Both the position numbers and the translations under genes were made by a program. The notes beneath the pieces were generated by a model. The model was given only the letters and a program-made list of their open reading frames with translations, did not search any database and was not told the origin of the DNA. Shown piece by piece: positions 24,630 to 34,774 of a stretch of 64,000 nucleotides of DNA. Numbering within the stretch: position 1 is the stretch's first letter; each line of letters starts with the position of its first letter. The stretch is from Pseudoalteromonas sp. N1230-9 (lineage in GTDB: Bacteria; Pseudomonadota; Gammaproteobacteria; Enterobacterales; Alteromonadaceae): assembly GCF_032716425.1 (NCBI RefSeq), contig NZ_CP090420.1:62001-126000 (forward strand). Direction: 5' to 3'.

Positions 24630-26102
24630 TTATTCAATAATTAAGCCCGGCGCAAGGGTCTGTGGTAAGTTAACTTTATCGGCTTCAACAGAAGCAACAG
24701 GGTATGCACAGTAGTCAGCAGCATAATAAGCGCTTGCTCTGTGGTTACCACTGGCACCAATACCACCAAACGGTGCGGCGCTTGATGCGCCTGTAATTGG
24801 TCGGTTCCAGTTAACGATACCGGCACGAATACGTTTTAAGAAATGCTGGTAGTCATCGCTATCATCACTTAATAAACCAGCAGATAAACCAAATGAGGTG
24901 TTATTTGCTTCATTAATCGCACTATCGAAATCTGTATAACGGTATACCTTGATAAGCGGACCAAAGTGCTCTTCATCAGGCATGTCTTTAACAGCCGTTA
25001 CATCAATAATACCTGGGCTTACAAAACCAGTACCCGGTTCAAGATGCTTAAGCTCGACAAGCGAGGTTGCTCCCATATCAAGTAACTGCTGCTGAGCTGC
25101 AACCATACCTAAGGCTGCTTTTTCGCTGATCATTGCACCCATAAATGGTTGATCTTCGCTGAAGCTGTCGGCGACTTTAATGTGTTTTGTTGCAGCAATT
25201 AACTTTTCTAAAATTGCATCGCCATTTGCCGAGTTCTCAATGAATAAACGACGAGAACACGTACAACGTTGGCCAGACGTAATGAAACCAGACTGAATAA
25301 TGTCGTGAACAGCGGCACTTACATCTGTGACATCTTTTACGATCAGTGGGTTATTACCACCCATCTCTAGCGCTAAGATTTTACCTGGGTGACCTGCAAA
25401 TTGCTTATGTAATAGGTGACCTGTATTGGAGCTACCCGTAAAGAATAAGCCATCAATATCTTGATGAGAGGCCAAAGCAATACCTGTGTCTACTTCACCT
25501 TGAACAAGGTTGATGACACCGGCTGGTAAGCCTGCTTTTAGCCAAAGCTTTAAGGTAAACTCAGCAACATGAGGCGTTAGTTCTGATGGCTTAAATACAA
25601 CTGTATTACCCGCTAAAATAGCAGGCACAATATGACCGTTCGGTAAGTGACCCGGGAAGTTATAAGGACCAAACACCGCAACAACACCATGTGGCTTATG
25701 ACGAATAAATGCTTTAGCGCCAGGCATTGGGTTTTCTGTGGTCCCAGTACGTTCGTGATAAGCTTTAATTGAAATGGCAATCTTACCCGTCATTGCGCCT
25801 ACTTCGGTACGTGTTTCCCAAAGTGGTTTACCTGTTTCACGGGCGATAATCGTTGCAAACTCTTCGCTGTGCTCTTTAAGCTGAGCCGCAAAGTTTTCAA
25901 GAATAACAATACGCTCTTCAAGGGCCATATCAGCCCAGCCTAGCTGCGCACAACGAGCTGCTTTTATTGCATCAGCGACTTGCCCAGCCGTGGCTGTTTT
26001 ACCTTGCCAAACAACCTCGCCATTACTTGGGTTGATTGAGCTAAAATCATGACCAAGGCCTGCTTGCCATTGGTTATCGATAAGTTGAGTTGTGACACTC
26101 AT
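24630..26102 (-). CDS. astD: Succinylglutamate semialdehyde dehydrogenase
   Basis: A 490-aa NAD-dependent aldehyde dehydrogenase oxidising N-succinylglutamate 5-semialdehyde to N-succinylglutamate, step four of the AST arginine pathway. Signatures are the [16 protein letters not shown] oxyanion region with catalytic Asn, [11 protein letters not shown] with the general-base Glu, and [10 protein letters not shown] with the nucleophilic Cys. The AstD-specific [15 protein letters not shown] wording and [14 protein letters not shown] start distinguish it from betaine- or gamma-aminobutyrate-type enzymes. A strong AAGGAG precedes the ATG. It is co-directional with astA, 18 nt away. Confidence 0.95.
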   Translation of the reverse strand: MSVTTQLIDNQWQAGLGHDFSSINPSNGEVVWQGKTATAGQVADAIKAARCAQLGWADMALEERIVILENFAAQLKEHSEEFATIIARETGKPLWETRTEVGAMTGKIAISIKAYHERTGTTENPMPGAKAFIRHKPHGVVAVFGPYNFPGHLPNGHIVPAILAGNTVVFKPSELTPHVAEFTLKLWLKAGLPAGVINLVQGEVDTGIALASHQDIDGLFFTGSSNTGHLLHKQFAGHPGKILALEMGGNNPLIVKDVTDVSAAVHDIIQSGFITSGQRCTCSRRLFIENSANGDAILEKLIAATKHIKVADSFSEDQPFMGAMISEKAALGMVAAQQQLLDMGATSLVELKHLEPGTGFVSPGIIDVTAVKDMPDEEHFGPLIKVYRYTDFDSAINEANNTSFGLSAGLLSDDSDDYQHFLKRIRAGIVNWNRPITGASSAAPFGGIGASGNHRASAYYAADYCAYPVASVEADKVNLPQTLAPGLIIE

Positions 26103-26120
26103 TTTAAACTCCTTAAGTGG

Positions 26121-27155
26121 TTACAAACGGAAGAACCGTGCTGCATCCCCTTGTTTTAATTTAAGTGCATCTGCCACTTCTTGGCTGATGATTAGCGTGT
26201 GCTTAGCGTGGTTATAATGAGCATGTTTGGTGAATGTTGCTCTAAAGTCATTCACGCCTTGATTACATATCGCTAATGTATCTGAGCTTTTCTCATTAAT
26301 ATGTGCAAGCTCACCGATGGTGATAGGGCACACTTGTGACTCACGAACACTGCGAATATTGCCAAGTTTTGCTTCAACAGTGGGCCCTGCATCAAATAGG
26401 TCGACATACCCACGGTGCTCAAACCCTTCTTTTTCTAAAAGTTTAAGTGCAGGCTTAGTTTTTTCATGAACCTTACCAATCACAGCTTGCGCTTTTTTGC
26501 TTAATAAGTTGGCATAAATAGGGTACTTAGGCATTAATTCGCTGATAAAAACTTTATCGCCTAAACCCACTAAATGATCAGCCTGCGGGAACTCAATGCT
26601 AAAAAAGTGTTCTTGTAACCACTGCCAAAAAGGTGAATGACCGTCTTCATCACTTACACCACGCATTTCTGCGATGATGGTGTCAGCAAAACGCTCACTG
26701 TGCTGGGCCATAAATAAAAAGCGAGAACGTGATAAAAAGCGACCCGTTAAACCTTTGCGATTTTGCTCACGTAAGAACAAGGTGCAAATCTCTGAGCAGC
26801 CTGTGTAGTCATTACACATACTCAGAATATCAACGGTGTTATACACGTTGAGAGTACGTGAATGGTGAACAGTTTTTCCAAGATGGTAATGATACAAAGG
26901 CACCGACATACCTACAGCGGCTTCAATAGCTGTAGTGCCGATAACGTTACCCGTTTTACTGTCTTCTAAAACAAATAAATAGGTTTCGTCTTGTGGTTTA
27001 TTGATGTTTTTTGCAAAACTTTGCTCGGCGCGGTCGATTTTTTCTTGTAGCAAGGTGTCATCAACAGGTAATGAGGTAAACCCATGACCAGACTCCATCG
27101 CTATTTGCTTTAACGCAGCAAAATCATTTGCTGTGATAGGACGTAATACTTGCAT
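26121..27155 (-). CDS. astA: Arginine N-succinyltransferase
   Basis: A 344-aa enzyme transferring succinyl from succinyl-CoA to arginine, the first AST step. It has the family opening MQVLRPITANDFAAL, a GNAT-like acyl-CoA core (LFVLEDSKTGNVIGTTAIEA), the SRSRFLFMAQHSERFADTII segment and the C-terminal FEHRGYVDLFDAGPTVEA motif. Length is typical of AstA. GGAG precedes the ATG. It lies between astC and astD; astB and astE are not in this window, so the pathway must be completed from elsewhere on the genome. Confidence 0.95.
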   Translation of the reverse strand: MQVLRPITANDFAALKQIAMESGHGFTSLPVDDTLLQEKIDRAEQSFAKNINKPQDETYLFVLEDSKTGNVIGTTAIEAAVGMSVPLYHYHLGKTVHHSRTLNVYNTVDILSMCNDYTGCSEICTLFLREQNRKGLTGRFLSRSRFLFMAQHSERFADTIIAEMRGVSDEDGHSPFWQWLQEHFFSIEFPQADHLVGLGDKVFISELMPKYPIYANLLSKKAQAVIGKVHEKTKPALKLLEKEGFEHRGYVDLFDAGPTVEAKLGNIRSVRESQVCPITIGELAHINEKSSDTLAICNQGVNDFRATFTKHAHYNHAKHTLIISQEVADALKLKQGDAARFFRL

Positions 27156-27202
27156 TCATTGCTCTCCGATGGCGCACTGGTTTAACAGCACGCCAACTAG
27201 AA

Positions 27203-28570
<1,368 letters not shown>

Positions 28571-29041
28571 ATGACTAAAATAAAAAGCAAATTAACGAAA
28601 AGAGTAGTCAAAGTGATAACGACACAAGACGAAAAGCTATTATCTATACTAAGAACAAATGCCCGTGCGAGTATTTCAGACCTTGCCAGAGCGCTTAACT
28701 TATCGCGCTCAACAGTGCAAAGCCGAATGTTAAAACTAGAAGAAACAGGTGTGATCAAAGGCTATAGCGTAGATTATGGCGATGCTTATTTGAGCCAAAT
28801 GGTATCGGCCCACGTTTCGATTAAAGTGAAACAAAAATTGACTACCAAAACGAATCTTGAACTAAAGCAGATTGATGCTATTTCACAGCTCTATGCAATT
28901 AGTGGTGAGTTTGATTTGATTGCCGTTGTGCAAGCGCAAAACCTTGAAAAGTTAAGCCACCTGCTAGATGACATTGGTAACTTAGATGGTGTTGAGCGAA
29001 CAACGTCATCGGTGATTTTAGAGACGAAGTTTAAACGTTAA
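28571..29041 (+). CDS. Lrp/AsnC-family transcriptional regulator
   Basis: A 156-aa regulator: N-terminal winged helix-turn-helix (LLSILRTNARASISDLARAL NLSRSTVQSRM, about residues 23-55) followed by the RAM/AsnC ligand-binding domain (AISQLYAISGEFDLIAVVQA). It is transcribed away from astC, so control of arginine/ornithine catabolism in response to an amino acid is likely. The annotated ATG has no good ribosome site; a GTG at 28613 would give the more usual short Lrp N-terminus (ITTQDEKLLSI) and is a real alternative. It converges with the next gene, 2 nt apart. Confidence 0.9.
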   Translation: MTKIKSKLTKRVVKVITTQDEKLLSILRTNARASISDLARALNLSRSTVQSRMLKLEETGVIKGYSVDYGDAYLSQMVSAHVSIKVKQKLTTKTNLELKQIDAISQLYAISGEFDLIAVVQAQNLEKLSHLLDDIGNLDGVERTTSSVILETKFKR

Positions 29042-29043
29042 GG

Positions 29044-29970
29044 TTATTTAGAGTGCGGTGCTTTGTTAATAATCACTTTTTTAACTTCGTCTAACTTAAT
29101 CACATAAGCATTGCCACCAATACCTTTAAATTCTTCATCGGTAAACACGATGGTGTTGTCATCGTAAAATGTGATGGCTTCTTTTTGAGTGACTATGCCT
29201 AAGTCTATACGTGATACATCACCTGAGAAGAACTTATCGCCTTTGAAGTTTTCAAATAACCAGATGCTAGTCGAGTCAAGTAAAACAAGTTTACTTCTGT
29301 CAGGGCTTAATGCGGCAGAGGTAACCCAGCATAACTTTTCCATCGTTGTACAGGTTTTGAATGAGTCAATTAATTCGGCATCGAAATTTGCTGCATGGTC
29401 ACCTACTTTATAAACATTGGTAATGCCATCGAATGGCTCGGTACGGTTTTTGGTAAATAAATACAAATGATGGTTAAAAGCAACAAATGCTTCTAAGTCA
29501 AAGTTACGTTTATTGGGGAGGATTGGGCTGCCATCCATTTCAGGGTAGGTGAATTTTATGATTTCAGCTTGTGTTGTATTGCCTTTTATATCAATAGGAT
29601 TTTCTATTTTATAAATGGTTAGCCATTTTCGGTCATTATTATTATTGCCAAAATCCCCTAAAAAGAAATGCCCGAACCTATTTTGAGTCATATCTTCCCA
29701 ATCAATGTTTTTGGCATTAGTGACTAACACTTCTTTTGCGATTGAGCCATCCTCATTTAAACGATACAGTTTTGGCTGGTCGCCACTGTCGTTAATTGCC
29801 CATAGGCGATGCTTTTTATCAAATTCTATCCCTGATATTTCTTTGACTTTAGGATCAACAGATAAGCGTTTTTTACTGTATAAAGTATAAATTGATGTAC
29901 CGATAAAAATACCGGTAAGTGTCACGCACAGGGTTAGTGTAATTAATAGGCTTTTTTTCAACATTAACAA
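29044..29970 (-). CDS. Membrane-anchored beta-propeller-like protein of unknown function
   Basis: A 308-aa protein with one N-terminal membrane helix (residues about 6-28), likely an uncleaved anchor, leaving a periplasmic domain. The rest shows repeated strand blocks: EISGIEFDKKHRLWAINDSG, HFFLGDFGNNNNDR, FDLEAFVAFNHHLYLF, ITFYDDNTIVFTDEE, consistent with a SdiA-regulated/esterase-like beta-propeller. The conserved DSGD, GDFGNN and DLEAF elements resemble predicted Ca-binding or hydrolase-like propellers, but no catalytic set is clear. It lies downstream of the GGDEF-EAL gene on the same strand, with a 38-nt gap. Confidence 0.65.
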   Translation of the reverse strand: MLMLKKSLLITLTLCVTLTGIFIGTSIYTLYSKKRLSVDPKVKEISGIEFDKKHRLWAINDSGDQPKLYRLNEDGSIAKEVLVTNAKNIDWEDMTQNRFGHFFLGDFGNNNNDRKWLTIYKIENPIDIKGNTTQAEIIKFTYPEMDGSPILPNKRNFDLEAFVAFNHHLYLFTKNRTEPFDGITNVYKVGDHAANFDAELIDSFKTCTTMEKLCWVTSAALSPDRSKLVLLDSTSIWLFENFKGDKFFSGDVSRIDLGIVTQKEAITFYDDNTIVFTDEEFKGIGGNAYVIKLDEVKKVIINKAPHSK

Positions 29971-30008
29971 GGAATTGGGATTTAGATATTAAATGTGATT
30001 ATAGCTTA

Positions 30009-31928
30009 TTAATGTTGTCTCTGTATATTCCAAACACTTGTGCCTGTTGTTGCAATAAAATTGACGTTATCTTGGAGTACTTTATGGCCTACATTAAAAG
30101 ATGATTCTGGTTGGCTAACTAAGTAACCCTGCACACTTCTAATACCCATTGATTTAACTAGCTCAAATTGTGCAAGCTCTTCAACGCCTTCAGCCACAAT
30201 CTTTAACCCCAGTTTATGGCCTAACTCACTGACAGAGTGAAGTATTTTATTATATTTTGGGTTGTCATTGGCTTGCGCAATAAACAGTCTGTCCAGTTTT
30301 ATTACATCAATCGGTAAGTCAGCAAGGGTGCTTAAAGAGCTAAAACCAGTACCAAAGTCATCAATGGCGATAGTGATACCCTCACGGCGTAATTTTTCTA
30401 GGTCGTTTATAATTTTTTTACTTGCGGTGATTAATGTCGACTCTGTTATTTCCAACATAACAGCAGTTGCTGGCAGTCCTGTTTTAGAAAGTTTGGCCAT
30501 TACCCAATCATAAATTGCACGGTGTTTTAACTGAATGCCAGAAATATTCACCGATATTTTAACTTTCTTCATCCCCGCGTTATACCATGCAGCCATCTGC
30601 CGACATGATTCAAGCATGATCCAATCGCCGAGTTCTAAAATAAGATTCGATTCTTCAGCAATGGGAATAAACTCAACAGGTGAAATAGCGCCCTCAACTG
30701 GATGCTCCCAGCGTACCAAAGCTTCAAAATAATCGATTGCGCAATCGTCAACATCTACGATCGGTTGAAAAAATAAATGAAAATTTTCAGAGGCAATTGC
30801 AAGGCGCATTTCCTCAAGTAAGTAATGATAGCGACGCATTTTATTGCCCATTTCAGGCGAATACACTTTAAAAATACCACGGCCATCAGTTTTGGCACGA
30901 TACATCGCCACATCAGCCATTTGCAGTAATGCGTGAGGTGTCGCTGCGCTGTCAGGGTAGGTTGCAATGCCTATGCTTGCGCTGATCTTAATCAGCTTAT
31001 TACCGAGCACAAAATCCCTCTCGATTTCTTTTAAAACATTTTTAGCAATTTCAAGTGCTTGCTCTTTCGAGGTCAGGTGATTAATAAAGATAGAAAATTC
31101 ATCTCCTCCCAAGCGAGCTAAGTTTTGTTCAAGCTGGCTGGTGGCAGAAATATTATTGAGCTTGTGATGGCGAAGCACACCCGTTAAGCGAGCTGCTACC
31201 TGAATAAGTACTTCATCGCCAAAGCTGTGGCCAAATGAATCATTTACCTGCTTAAAACCATCTAAATCGATAAATAAAAGCGCACAATTGAGTTTATCTA
31301 TCTCTGCAACACTTAGTTGTCTGGCTAAATGCTCTAAATATGCATGACGGTCTATCAGTAGGGTTAATTTGTCTTGGCAAATACTCGCCTGAGACTCGCG
31401 AGTGTAGGTGGTAATGTGCGCGCTCAAGGCATGAACATTTGCTTGCAAATTACAAAGGGTAGATTGCGAAGCTGAATGTGTGTTAGTAAGGTTTAGGCTG
31501 GAGAGTAGGGCTGAAGTTTGAATGTTAAGTTCTTTAATCGTCTGTTTCATGCTATCGCTTTGACGTCTTAGGCTGACCAACCAAGTGATAGCAATAATTA
31601 ACAGCAACAAAATGATAATATTAATAGGTGCCATCAAAGTTGAAGTAATGAGCTGCTTTGTCTCAATTGCCGTGACTGTTTGTGTGTCGGCTTTAACGAC
31701 AACGTAATTTTGGTTGTTATGAGTGAGCGTGTATTGACCACTTAACAGGATGTTGTACCAAGGGGCAGGCTCTATATTTGATGAGGTGCTTGCAAAAGTT
31801 GAAAGCACAGTTGTGCTTGGTTGATAAGAAAGATCGTTAACTTGTTTAACTAATAAAATATTCAAACCATACAAGAAAGCTACTATGGTTATCATACAAC
31901 TGCATACTATACGAAGAGCATTGGCCAT
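30009..31928 (-). CDS. Membrane GGDEF-EAL protein (cyclic di-GMP turnover)
   Basis: A 639-aa inner-membrane signalling protein. Two helices (about 6-26 and 99-119) bracket a small 70-residue periplasmic sensor, followed by a coiled linker. The GGDEF domain has an intact GGDEF at 274-278 but no RxxD inhibitory site just before it. The EAL domain is intact: EALVRW at 402-407, the SVNISG Asn, LEITES Glu, IAIDDFGTGFSSL, IKLDR and VAEGVEE. Both activities are therefore possible, and phosphodiesterase output seems likely because all metal and water ligands are present. It may be transcribed with the propeller gene behind it. Confidence 0.92.
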   Translation of the reverse strand: MANALRIVCSCMITIVAFLYGLNILLVKQVNDLSYQPSTTVLSTFASTSSNIEPAPWYNILLSGQYTLTHNNQNYVVVKADTQTVTAIETKQLITSTLMAPINIIILLLLIIAITWLVSLRRQSDSMKQTIKELNIQTSALLSSLNLTNTHSASQSTLCNLQANVHALSAHITTYTRESQASICQDKLTLLIDRHAYLEHLARQLSVAEIDKLNCALLFIDLDGFKQVNDSFGHSFGDEVLIQVAARLTGVLRHHKLNNISATSQLEQNLARLGGDEFSIFINHLTSKEQALEIAKNVLKEIERDFVLGNKLIKISASIGIATYPDSAATPHALLQMADVAMYRAKTDGRGIFKVYSPEMGNKMRRYHYLLEEMRLAIASENFHLFFQPIVDVDDCAIDYFEALVRWEHPVEGAISPVEFIPIAEESNLILELGDWIMLESCRQMAAWYNAGMKKVKISVNISGIQLKHRAIYDWVMAKLSKTGLPATAVMLEITESTLITASKKIINDLEKLRREGITIAIDDFGTGFSSLSTLADLPIDVIKLDRLFIAQANDNPKYNKILHSVSELGHKLGLKIVAEGVEELAQFELVKSMGIRSVQGYLVSQPESSFNVGHKVLQDNVNFIATTGTSVWNIQRQH

Positions 31929-32486
31929 TATTCACTACCGTCCTGGGCACTATTATATTGTTTACCAACCCATAAGTTAATTTTTTCAGTATATGGCTTG
32001 TCACTAAAATAGACAAACCTTTTGTAATGTAATTAGATTGTTAATGATTAAATAGGAAAAAAGCTGTGCTTTTTAGTGCAATAATAAGCTCCCTGAGTGT
32101 TTAGAAAATGCTTTTAATTGCATAGTTAACTTCAATTTTATTCACTTTACCAACCCTCACTTATTAACTACTTTTTACTGAGAAATTACTTAAGTTTAGT
32201 ACTAAGAGTAAATAATAACTTTAACTCTCAAATTGGTTCATTTATTGCTGACTTAAGGTTAGAAGTTTGATTAATCATGTTTTTGTTTGTTTTGTGCACT
32301 GCTATGGTGCGTATGCAAATATTTTGCACTGTCATAATGCGTAAACAAAGATTTGATTTACTAAGTAAGGCACATGTTCTTTTAAGCAGTTTTTAGCGCA
32401 TGTAATACACAGCCCCGACTGTTGAGTAGTTGAACACGGCACTGTGGCAAGGATTAATTAACCACTTGGTTGAATTGGAGCCCACT
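31929..32486. promoter_or_regulatory. 558-nt AT-rich leader of the glycogen operon (and promoter region of the GGDEF-EAL gene)
   Basis: No convincing gene lies here. The right half holds a palindrome TGATTAATCA (32268-32277) and a tandem pair of 25-bp repeats (32295-32349). The second repeat contains a possible extended -10 (TGTCATAAT, 32330-32338). The left half is AT-rich, with TATAAT-like sequence on both strands, and should carry the GGDEF-EAL promoter. Confidence 0.6.
32295..32349 (+). repeat. Tandem 30-bp-period repeat with GCAC-N7-GTGC symmetry (NtrC-box-like)
   Basis: Unit 1 (32295-32319) and unit 2 (32325-32349) match at 19 of 25 positions, offset by exactly 30 bp, about three helical turns. 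Unit 1 includes GCACTGCTATGGTGC, which fits the enterobacterial NtrC site form GCAC-N7-GTGC; unit 2 has the degenerate GCAC-N7-ATGC. I found no proper -24/-12 sigma-54 promoter between the repeat and the operon start, so NtrC is only one possible ligand. Confidence 0.6.
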
Positions 32487-32786
32487 ATGTTAAGTAAACG
32501 TTTTTTTAAAACCAAAGACGAAACCGAAGTTACTTTTGAATTTCAGCACCCTGATGCTGAAAATGTGCAATTAGTTGCAGAGTTTACAGATTGGCAGCCA
32601 GTGCCAATGAAATACAACAAAAAAGAACAGGTTTTCAAGTGCAAGCAGCGTTTACCGCTCGATAAACAATTTCACTTTCGTTACCTCATTAACGGTCATG
32701 TTTGGGATAACGACCATCAAGCTGACGCTTATACTCCTAACGTTTTTGGTACTGAGAATAGTGTTGTAAACACTCAACGCGCTTAA
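32487..32786 (+). CDS. Stand-alone CBM48 (isoamylase/AMPK-type glycogen-binding) protein
   Basis: A 99-aa single-domain protein. The pattern EVTFEFQHPDAENVQLVAEF, TDWQPVPM, RLPLDKQFHFRYLINGHVW and DAYTPNVFG is the E-set/CBM48 fold of glycogen-active enzymes and the AMPK beta subunit; the Trp of TDWQP and of HVWDND are the expected sugar stackers. The ATG at 32487 has GGAG 6 nt upstream; an in-frame ATG at 32430 is less likely. It is the first gene of the glycogen operon, 11 nt before malQ, so it probably helps an enzyme or regulator bind glycogen. Separate CBM48 proteins of this type are widespread in marine gammaproteobacteria but not functionally studied, to my knowledge. Confidence 0.82.
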   Translation: MLSKRFFKTKDETEVTFEFQHPDAENVQLVAEFTDWQPVPMKYNKKEQVFKCKQRLPLDKQFHFRYLINGHVWDNDHQADAYTPNVFGTENSVVNTQRA

Positions 32787-32797
32787 TAGGTGCATTA

Positions 32798-34774
32798 ATG
32801 CAGTCACTTTCGCAGTTATTTTATCTTTATGGTATTGGCTACGAGTATACAAAGTACACAGGTGAGCACGTTGTTTTCGATGAAAATACTCGCGCTTCTG
32901 CCTTACGTTGCTGCGGTATTCATACTGACGACATAAATACAATTGAACAGCTAAACTTTACGTTTGATGCAGGTAATTGGCTCAATTTATTGCCGCCGGT
33001 AAGCCTTGTTAACGCTGAAAACCGACTATTAAAAGTGCGTATAGATGAGCGCTTACTTGAGCATCATTGTGAGCTATCAATCCCGTCACTCGGAATAACC
33101 GCTCACAGAGAAAGCTTTGTAGGTTTAGATGTATTAGGTGACTATGGCTTAAATGGTGTTCGTTATATTGAGGTTGCACTACCTGTGCCGCATATGCCTA
33201 TTGGTTATCATGATGCGTATATATCTGTGGCAGATCAACACAGTCGCAGTCAACTTTGGATAACCCCTCAAACATGTTATCAAGTTGAAGATAAAAGACG
33301 TTTGGGTTTATCTATTCAACTCTACAGTTTAGTGAATCATGCAGGCTTTGGTATTGGTGATTTTGCTGACTTGGCTTCCCTTATTCGTGATGCGGCCAGC
33401 CATGGGATGGATTATATTTTACTAAACCCACTACATTTACTTTTTGAACACACCCCAGAGCGGGCAAGCCCATATAGCCCAAACAGCCGTGCTTTGTTGA
33501 ATCCGCTGTATATAGCGGTGTCTCTATGTGAGGACGCAAAGCACAATACTGAGCTTGAAAAATTAATGGCTGAGCTGCCAATAAACTCAGAACAGTTCAT
33601 AGATTACACCTTAGTTACTGATTTTAAATATAAAGTGTTCAATTGCTTATACGCATACTTTTGCAATACCGCATCGGACGAACGTAAAGCCCAATTCGAC
33701 GAGTTTTGTAACGTACATAGCCAAAGCCTAGCAACACTGGATGCCGAAGATAGCCGATACGCAAGTTACTTACAGTGGCTTGCGCACTCTCAGCTAAACT
33801 TTTGCCAACAGTTAGCAGCTGATTGCTATATGGATATTGGTTTAATAAACGACTTGGCAGTGGGCTGCGCTGGAGATGGCAGTGAGTTTAAAAGTCAATA
33901 TGCGTTATTTTCTCATGGTGCTTATGTTGGTGCACCACCGGACCCTTGGGCAGAACAAGGCCAAAACTGGGGGCTACCTGCATTAGACCCACAAAAACTC
34001 AGTACAGATCACTTTGCATTTTACCGTTCTTTAATTCGCGCCAATATGGAAGATGTAGGCGGGCTGAGAATTGACCATGTTATGGCTATACGCAGATTAT
34101 GGTGGTGTTTTGAGAGTCAAGGACAGCAAGATGGTTGTTATGTTTATTACCCATTTGAGCACCTTCTAGCCATTTTAAAAATAGAATCTCATCTTAATCA
34201 GTGTGTCGTAATTGGTGAAGATTTAGGGGTTGTCCCTAATGAAGTAAGAGAGGCACTTGCAGCAAGTGCTATTTATTCAAATGGTTTGTTTTATTTTGAA
34301 AAAGATCAGGATGGGGAGTTCCTATCGGCTGAACATTTTTCGCAGCATAGTTTATTAATGATTGCTAATCATGATGTCCCGCCATTTTCTGGTTGGTGGA
34401 CTGGTTATGATATCACTGTAAAACAGCAATATGGATTGATAGATGAGGCCGAGAGCTATGAACTCATTGCTGCGCGAGACATTGAAAAGCAAAGGATGTT
34501 GCATTTTATTAATCGTCAAAGTGCTAAGGAGTTAAGCCCTGATGCACAGGCACAAGAAGTGTATGAAGCATTAGCGACATGTCTTGCTAAGGCTCCTGCA
34601 CAGTTATTTACCATTCAAATAGATGATTTAGACGAGCAAGTATTGCCCGTAAACATTCCTGGCACTGATCAAGAATACCCAAATTGGCGGCGTTTATTGT
34701 CACGTCCGACAAAGCATATTATCGATTCTAAAGCATCATTGTTAGCCAATTTAATCTCCATAAGGAAGCAATAA
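32798..34774 (+). CDS. malQ: 4-alpha-glucanotransferase (amylomaltase)
   Basis: A 658-aa GH77 enzyme that transfers maltodextrin segments between chains. The nucleophile is Asp426 in GGLRIDHVMAIRRLWW, the acid/base Glu474 in GEDLGVVP, and other signatures are SPYSPNSR, GAPPDPWAEQGQNWGLPAL and IANHDVPP. The N-terminal 160 residues are an extra beta domain as in E. coli MalQ. In this operon it would recycle short dextrins released by debranching back into substrates for the phosphorylase. The ATG follows AGGTG, and its stop abuts the glgB start codon with no gap. Confidence 0.95.
   Translation: MQSLSQLFYLYGIGYEYTKYTGEHVVFDENTRASALRCCGIHTDDINTIEQLNFTFDAGNWLNLLPPVSLVNAENRLLKVRIDERLLEHHCELSIPSLGITAHRESFVGLDVLGDYGLNGVRYIEVALPVPHMPIGYHDAYISVADQHSRSQLWITPQTCYQVEDKRRLGLSIQLYSLVNHAGFGIGDFADLASLIRDAASHGMDYILLNPLHLLFEHTPERASPYSPNSRALLNPLYIAVSLCEDAKHNTELEKLMAELPINSEQFIDYTLVTDFKYKVFNCLYAYFCNTASDERKAQFDEFCNVHSQSLATLDAEDSRYASYLQWLAHSQLNFCQQLAADCYMDIGLINDLAVGCAGDGSEFKSQYALFSHGAYVGAPPDPWAEQGQNWGLPALDPQKLSTDHFAFYRSLIRANMEDVGGLRIDHVMAIRRLWWCFESQGQQDGCYVYYPFEHLLAILKIESHLNQCVVIGEDLGVVPNEVREALAASAIYSNGLFYFEKDQDGEFLSAEHFSQHSLLMIANHDVPPFSGWWTGYDITVKQQYGLIDEAESYELIAARDIEKQRMLHFINRQSAKELSPDAQAQEVYEALATCLAKAPAQLFTIQIDDLDEQVLPVNIPGTDQEYPNWRRLLSRPTKHIIDSKASLLANLISIRKQ

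Noticed and set aside
32350..32430. Possible sigma-54 promoters (GGCAC at 32371 and 32440) after the NtrC-like repeats
   Set aside because: The required GC at -12 is absent at 10-nt spacing in both, so no sigma-54 promoter is claimed.
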